From NCBI GenBank assembly GCA_035700025.1, contig DASSOY010000058.1, forward strand, positions 1 through 64,000: DNA of 64,000 nucleotides, in the 5' to 3' direction. Under the pieces are notes generated by a model. It did not search any database. It was not told the DNA's origin and saw only the letters and a program-made list of their open reading frames with translations. The translations under genes and the position numbers were made by a program. Shown here piece by piece: positions 62,343-64,000 of this stretch; position 1 is the stretch's first letter; the number at the start of each line of letters is the position of its first letter. This DNA is from Bacillales bacterium (lineage in GTDB: Bacteria > Bacillota > Bacilli > Bacillales > DASSOY01).

Positions 62343-63410
62343 GTGGCAGATTCGAGAATTGTGCAGTTGGCGGACACGCTTGTCCACCATTCCATTGAAG
62401 TTAAGCAAGGCGAACGGGTATTGCTCATGGGTTCTACGGTCGCGGAGCCGCTCTTGAAAGAAGTGTACCGCACCATTTTGCAGGCGGGCGGATTGCCGAT
62501 CACGCAATTTACATTGCCCGGCGAGTTGCGCATATTGTTGGATGAAGGCAATGAACAACAGTTGACCGATTTACCGTTCGAAGAATGGGCGTTTCATCAT
62601 GTAGATGCGTTGATTCAAGTGGTTGCCCCCGCTAACACGAAAGAACTGACAGGCATCGACATGAACAAATTGCAGTTGCGACAGAAAGCTTTCGAGCCGC
62701 TTTCGCAACGATTGATGACGGATCAAATCCGCTGGGTCGTCACGCAGTTTCCGACGAATGCGGGCGCACAGGATGCGGAAATGCCGCTTGAGCAATACGA
62801 AGATTTCGTTTACGGCGCGACGAATGTCGATTATGCAAAACTGAAGGAGACGATGGAAGAGGCGGCAGCGTATTTCAACAAAGCCTCGAAAGTTCGCGTC
62901 GTTGCCGAGGGAACCGATATTACGGTCGACATCGAAGGACGCGAAGCGGTCATCTCTTATGGAAAAAGAAACGTGCCGGACGGCGAGTTTTTCTACACGC
63001 CGAATCATTTAAAAACCGAAGGCTGCATCTATTACGATTGGCCGGCGTTGATCGGCGGCCGGGAAGTTCAAGGCATCCGCCTTGTTTTCAAAGAGGGCAA
63101 AGTCGTTGAGGCAAGTGCCGAAAAGGGCGACGATTACTTGCAGCAAATGTTAGAAACGGATGAAGGCGCGCGTTATCTCGGAGAGCTCGGCATCGGTACG
63201 AACTTTGGTATCGCGAAACCGACGAAAAGCGTTTTGTTTGATGAAAAAATCGGCGGATCCGTTCACATGGCGCTCGGGAATGCGTATAAGAAAGCCGGCG
63301 AGGGCAACAAATCGGCGATTCATTGGGACATGGTGAAAAACTTAAAAGACGGCGGCGAAATTTATCTCGACGGCCGCTTGATTCAAAAAAGCGGCGAGTG
63401 GGTGTATTGA
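62343..63410 (+). CDS. M29-family aminopeptidase (AmpS/T-like)
   Basis: The protein has about 355 residues if the GTG at 62343 is used, after AAGGGGTTGAA; the open frame begins at 62091, inside the previous gene. The N-terminal domain binds the substrate end (ADTLVHHSIEVKQGERVLLM). The C-terminal metal site appears in FYTPNHLKTEGCIYYDW, LGELGIGTNFG, GGSVHMALGNAY and SAIHWDMVKN, the Glu/His/Tyr/His/Asp set of M29 enzymes. It removes N-terminal residues from peptides in the cytoplasm. It is somewhat shorter than AmpS of about 410 residues. Confidence 0.92.
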   Translation: MADSRIVQLADTLVHHSIEVKQGERVLLMGSTVAEPLLKEVYRTILQAGGLPITQFTLPGELRILLDEGNEQQLTDLPFEEWAFHHVDALIQVVAPANTKELTGIDMNKLQLRQKAFEPLSQRLMTDQIRWVVTQFPTNAGAQDAEMPLEQYEDFVYGATNVDYAKLKETMEEAAAYFNKASKVRVVAEGTDITVDIEGREAVISYGKRNVPDGEFFYTPNHLKTEGCIYYDWPALIGGREVQGIRLVFKEGKVVEASAEKGDDYLQQMLETDEGARYLGELGIGTNFGIAKPTKSVLFDEKIGGSVHMALGNAYKKAGEGNKSAIHWDMVKNLKDGGEIYLDGRLIQKSGEWVY

Positions 63411-63523
63411 AAAACGCTTGCCAAGTCGATGGTGTTGAGCCTGCAGGTTGAAACGTCCGTTTGGAAACGGTCCCGTCGTGGAATGATAATAAGGCGAAAT
63501 TTTGAAACACGGGAGGTGGACGA

Positions 63524-63850
63524 ATGGAGACGGCTTATCAAGAATGTATGAAAGCGTGCTGGGAGTGCATGGAAGCGTGCAATCATTGTTATGATGCCGC
63601 TTTGAAGTCGGACAACCTGGATGACTTTCTCGACGTCATCCGGCTGACACAGGAATGTGCTTCCGTCTGCAGCTATACGGCGGAAGCGATTTCGAGACAT
63701 AGTCTTTTTGCAGAAGAAATTGGTGCGCTTTGCGCCGTAATTTGTGAGTCGTGCGGCAACGCCTGCAAGAAGATGGAAGACTCTTTTTGCAAAACGTGTG
63801 CCACGCAATGTCTCGCCTGTGCGGAAAGATGCCGAAAACTCGGCGTGTAA
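63524..63850 (+). CDS. Cys-rich four-helix-bundle copper-binding protein (Csp3-like)
   Basis: The 108-residue protein contains 16 cysteines spaced along four helices (for example CMKACWECMEACNHC and ICESCGNACKK), the pattern of DUF326/Csp copper storage proteins. In such proteins the thiols line the bundle core and bind many Cu(I) ions. There is no signal peptide, which fits the cytosolic Csp3 type. The gene is monocistronic with a good AGGTGG-type site and a terminator. No copper exporter or CsoR gene lies nearby. Confidence 0.93.
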   Translation: METAYQECMKACWECMEACNHCYDAALKSDNLDDFLDVIRLTQECASVCSYTAEAISRHSLFAEEIGALCAVICESCGNACKKMEDSFCKTCATQCLACAERCRKLGV

Positions 63851-63862
63851 CAAAGGCTTTCC

Positions 63863-63900
63863 GAGTGTGGAGAATCGCTTCGATTTTCCACGCTTATTTT
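63863..63900. terminator. Terminator of the copper-binding protein gene
   Basis: GTGTGGAGAATCG and CGATTTTCCACGC pair around CTT, followed by TTATTTTTT. Confidence 0.75.
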
Positions 63901-64000
63901 TTAATGGCCGTGTATCGCATTTTGCGCACGGTATTTGTCCGCTTCTTTAACGTATATCGTATATTCATTGTTTTGCGCTCCCCATTGACCGCCGGCGGGA
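63901..64000 (-). CDS. C-terminal end of a gene cut by the window edge
   Basis: Reading the reverse strand from the right edge, one frame stays open for 32 codons (ending EADKYRAQNAIHGH) and stops at TAA 63903-63901, just past a terminator. Its composition looks like real protein, but too little remains to name it. Confidence 0.5.
   Translation of the reverse strand, partial: PAGGQWGAQNNEYTIYVKEADKYRAQNAIHGH

Overview
This window looks like chromosomal DNA of an endospore-forming member of the Bacillaceae. The evidence is two small acid-soluble spore protein genes, a cwlJ-gerQ spore germination and coat pair, hemQ (the coproporphyrin haem route of Gram-positive bacteria), lipL, class D sortase substrates, a glycine betaine (OpuA-type) transporter, and Bacillus-like ribosome binding sites with many GTG and TTG starts. 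I see no rRNA, tRNA, prophage, insertion sequence or CRISPR array.

Layout. Positions 1-9.1 kb hold a truncated threonine-aldolase-type gene, a small membrane protein behind an array of TTGTAA repeats, katG with a PerR-like box, a FUSC-family membrane protein, a YdeI/OmpD-associated protein, and a histidine kinase/response regulator pair. Positions 9.2-16.7 kb are a cell-surface module: two proteins ending in LPxTA sorting signals (an LRR protein and a 1679-residue Ig-repeat giant) followed by their probable class D sortase. Positions 16.9-19.4 kb hold a lipoprotein and a secreted repeat protein. Positions 20.0-23.3 kb hold the circularly permuted ATP-grasp / alpha-E / transglutaminase trio. 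Positions 23.8-30.8 kb hold an ECF sigma factor with a DUF4179-type anti-sigma factor, an orphan rlmN, and a TetR/MMPL exporter pair. A repeat-rich gap follows.

Positions 31.3-35.9 kb hold an M15 peptidase and a biotin-linked cluster: a FabZ-like gene diverging from bioY, an acyl-CoA ligase and a thiolase, with a BirA-like operator between the divergent genes. The FabZ-like protein lacks the catalytic His and the thiolase lacks the second catalytic Cys. Both genes are far richer in GC than their neighbours. Positions 35.9-43.4 kb carry assorted chromosomal genes: DUF212, two SASPs, VOC, AraC, a flavoprotein, an APH(3')-type kinase, an aldo-keto reductase and a UDG-family protein.

The most striking system is at 43.3-45.2 kb. 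It has TATACAA-type repeats, a ParM/StbA-family actin-like ATPase and a small ribbon-helix-helix protein with an acidic tail, which is the architecture of a plasmid type II (actin-based) partition locus. Here it sits among ordinary chromosomal genes and runs directly into a ykwC-like dehydrogenase gene.

Positions 46.1-53.4 kb hold fumC, a TSUP transporter, a GlcD-like oxidase and an OpuA-type operon in the order binding protein, permease, ATPase. Positions 53.7-64 kb hold DUF423, cwlJ-gerQ, an autoregulated ABC-2 exporter/TetR operon with a near-perfect operator, a block of about 21-bp tandem repeats, hemQ, an M42 aminopeptidase, lipL, an unknown membrane-anchored protein, an M29 aminopeptidase, a 16-cysteine copper-binding protein and a truncated gene at the edge.
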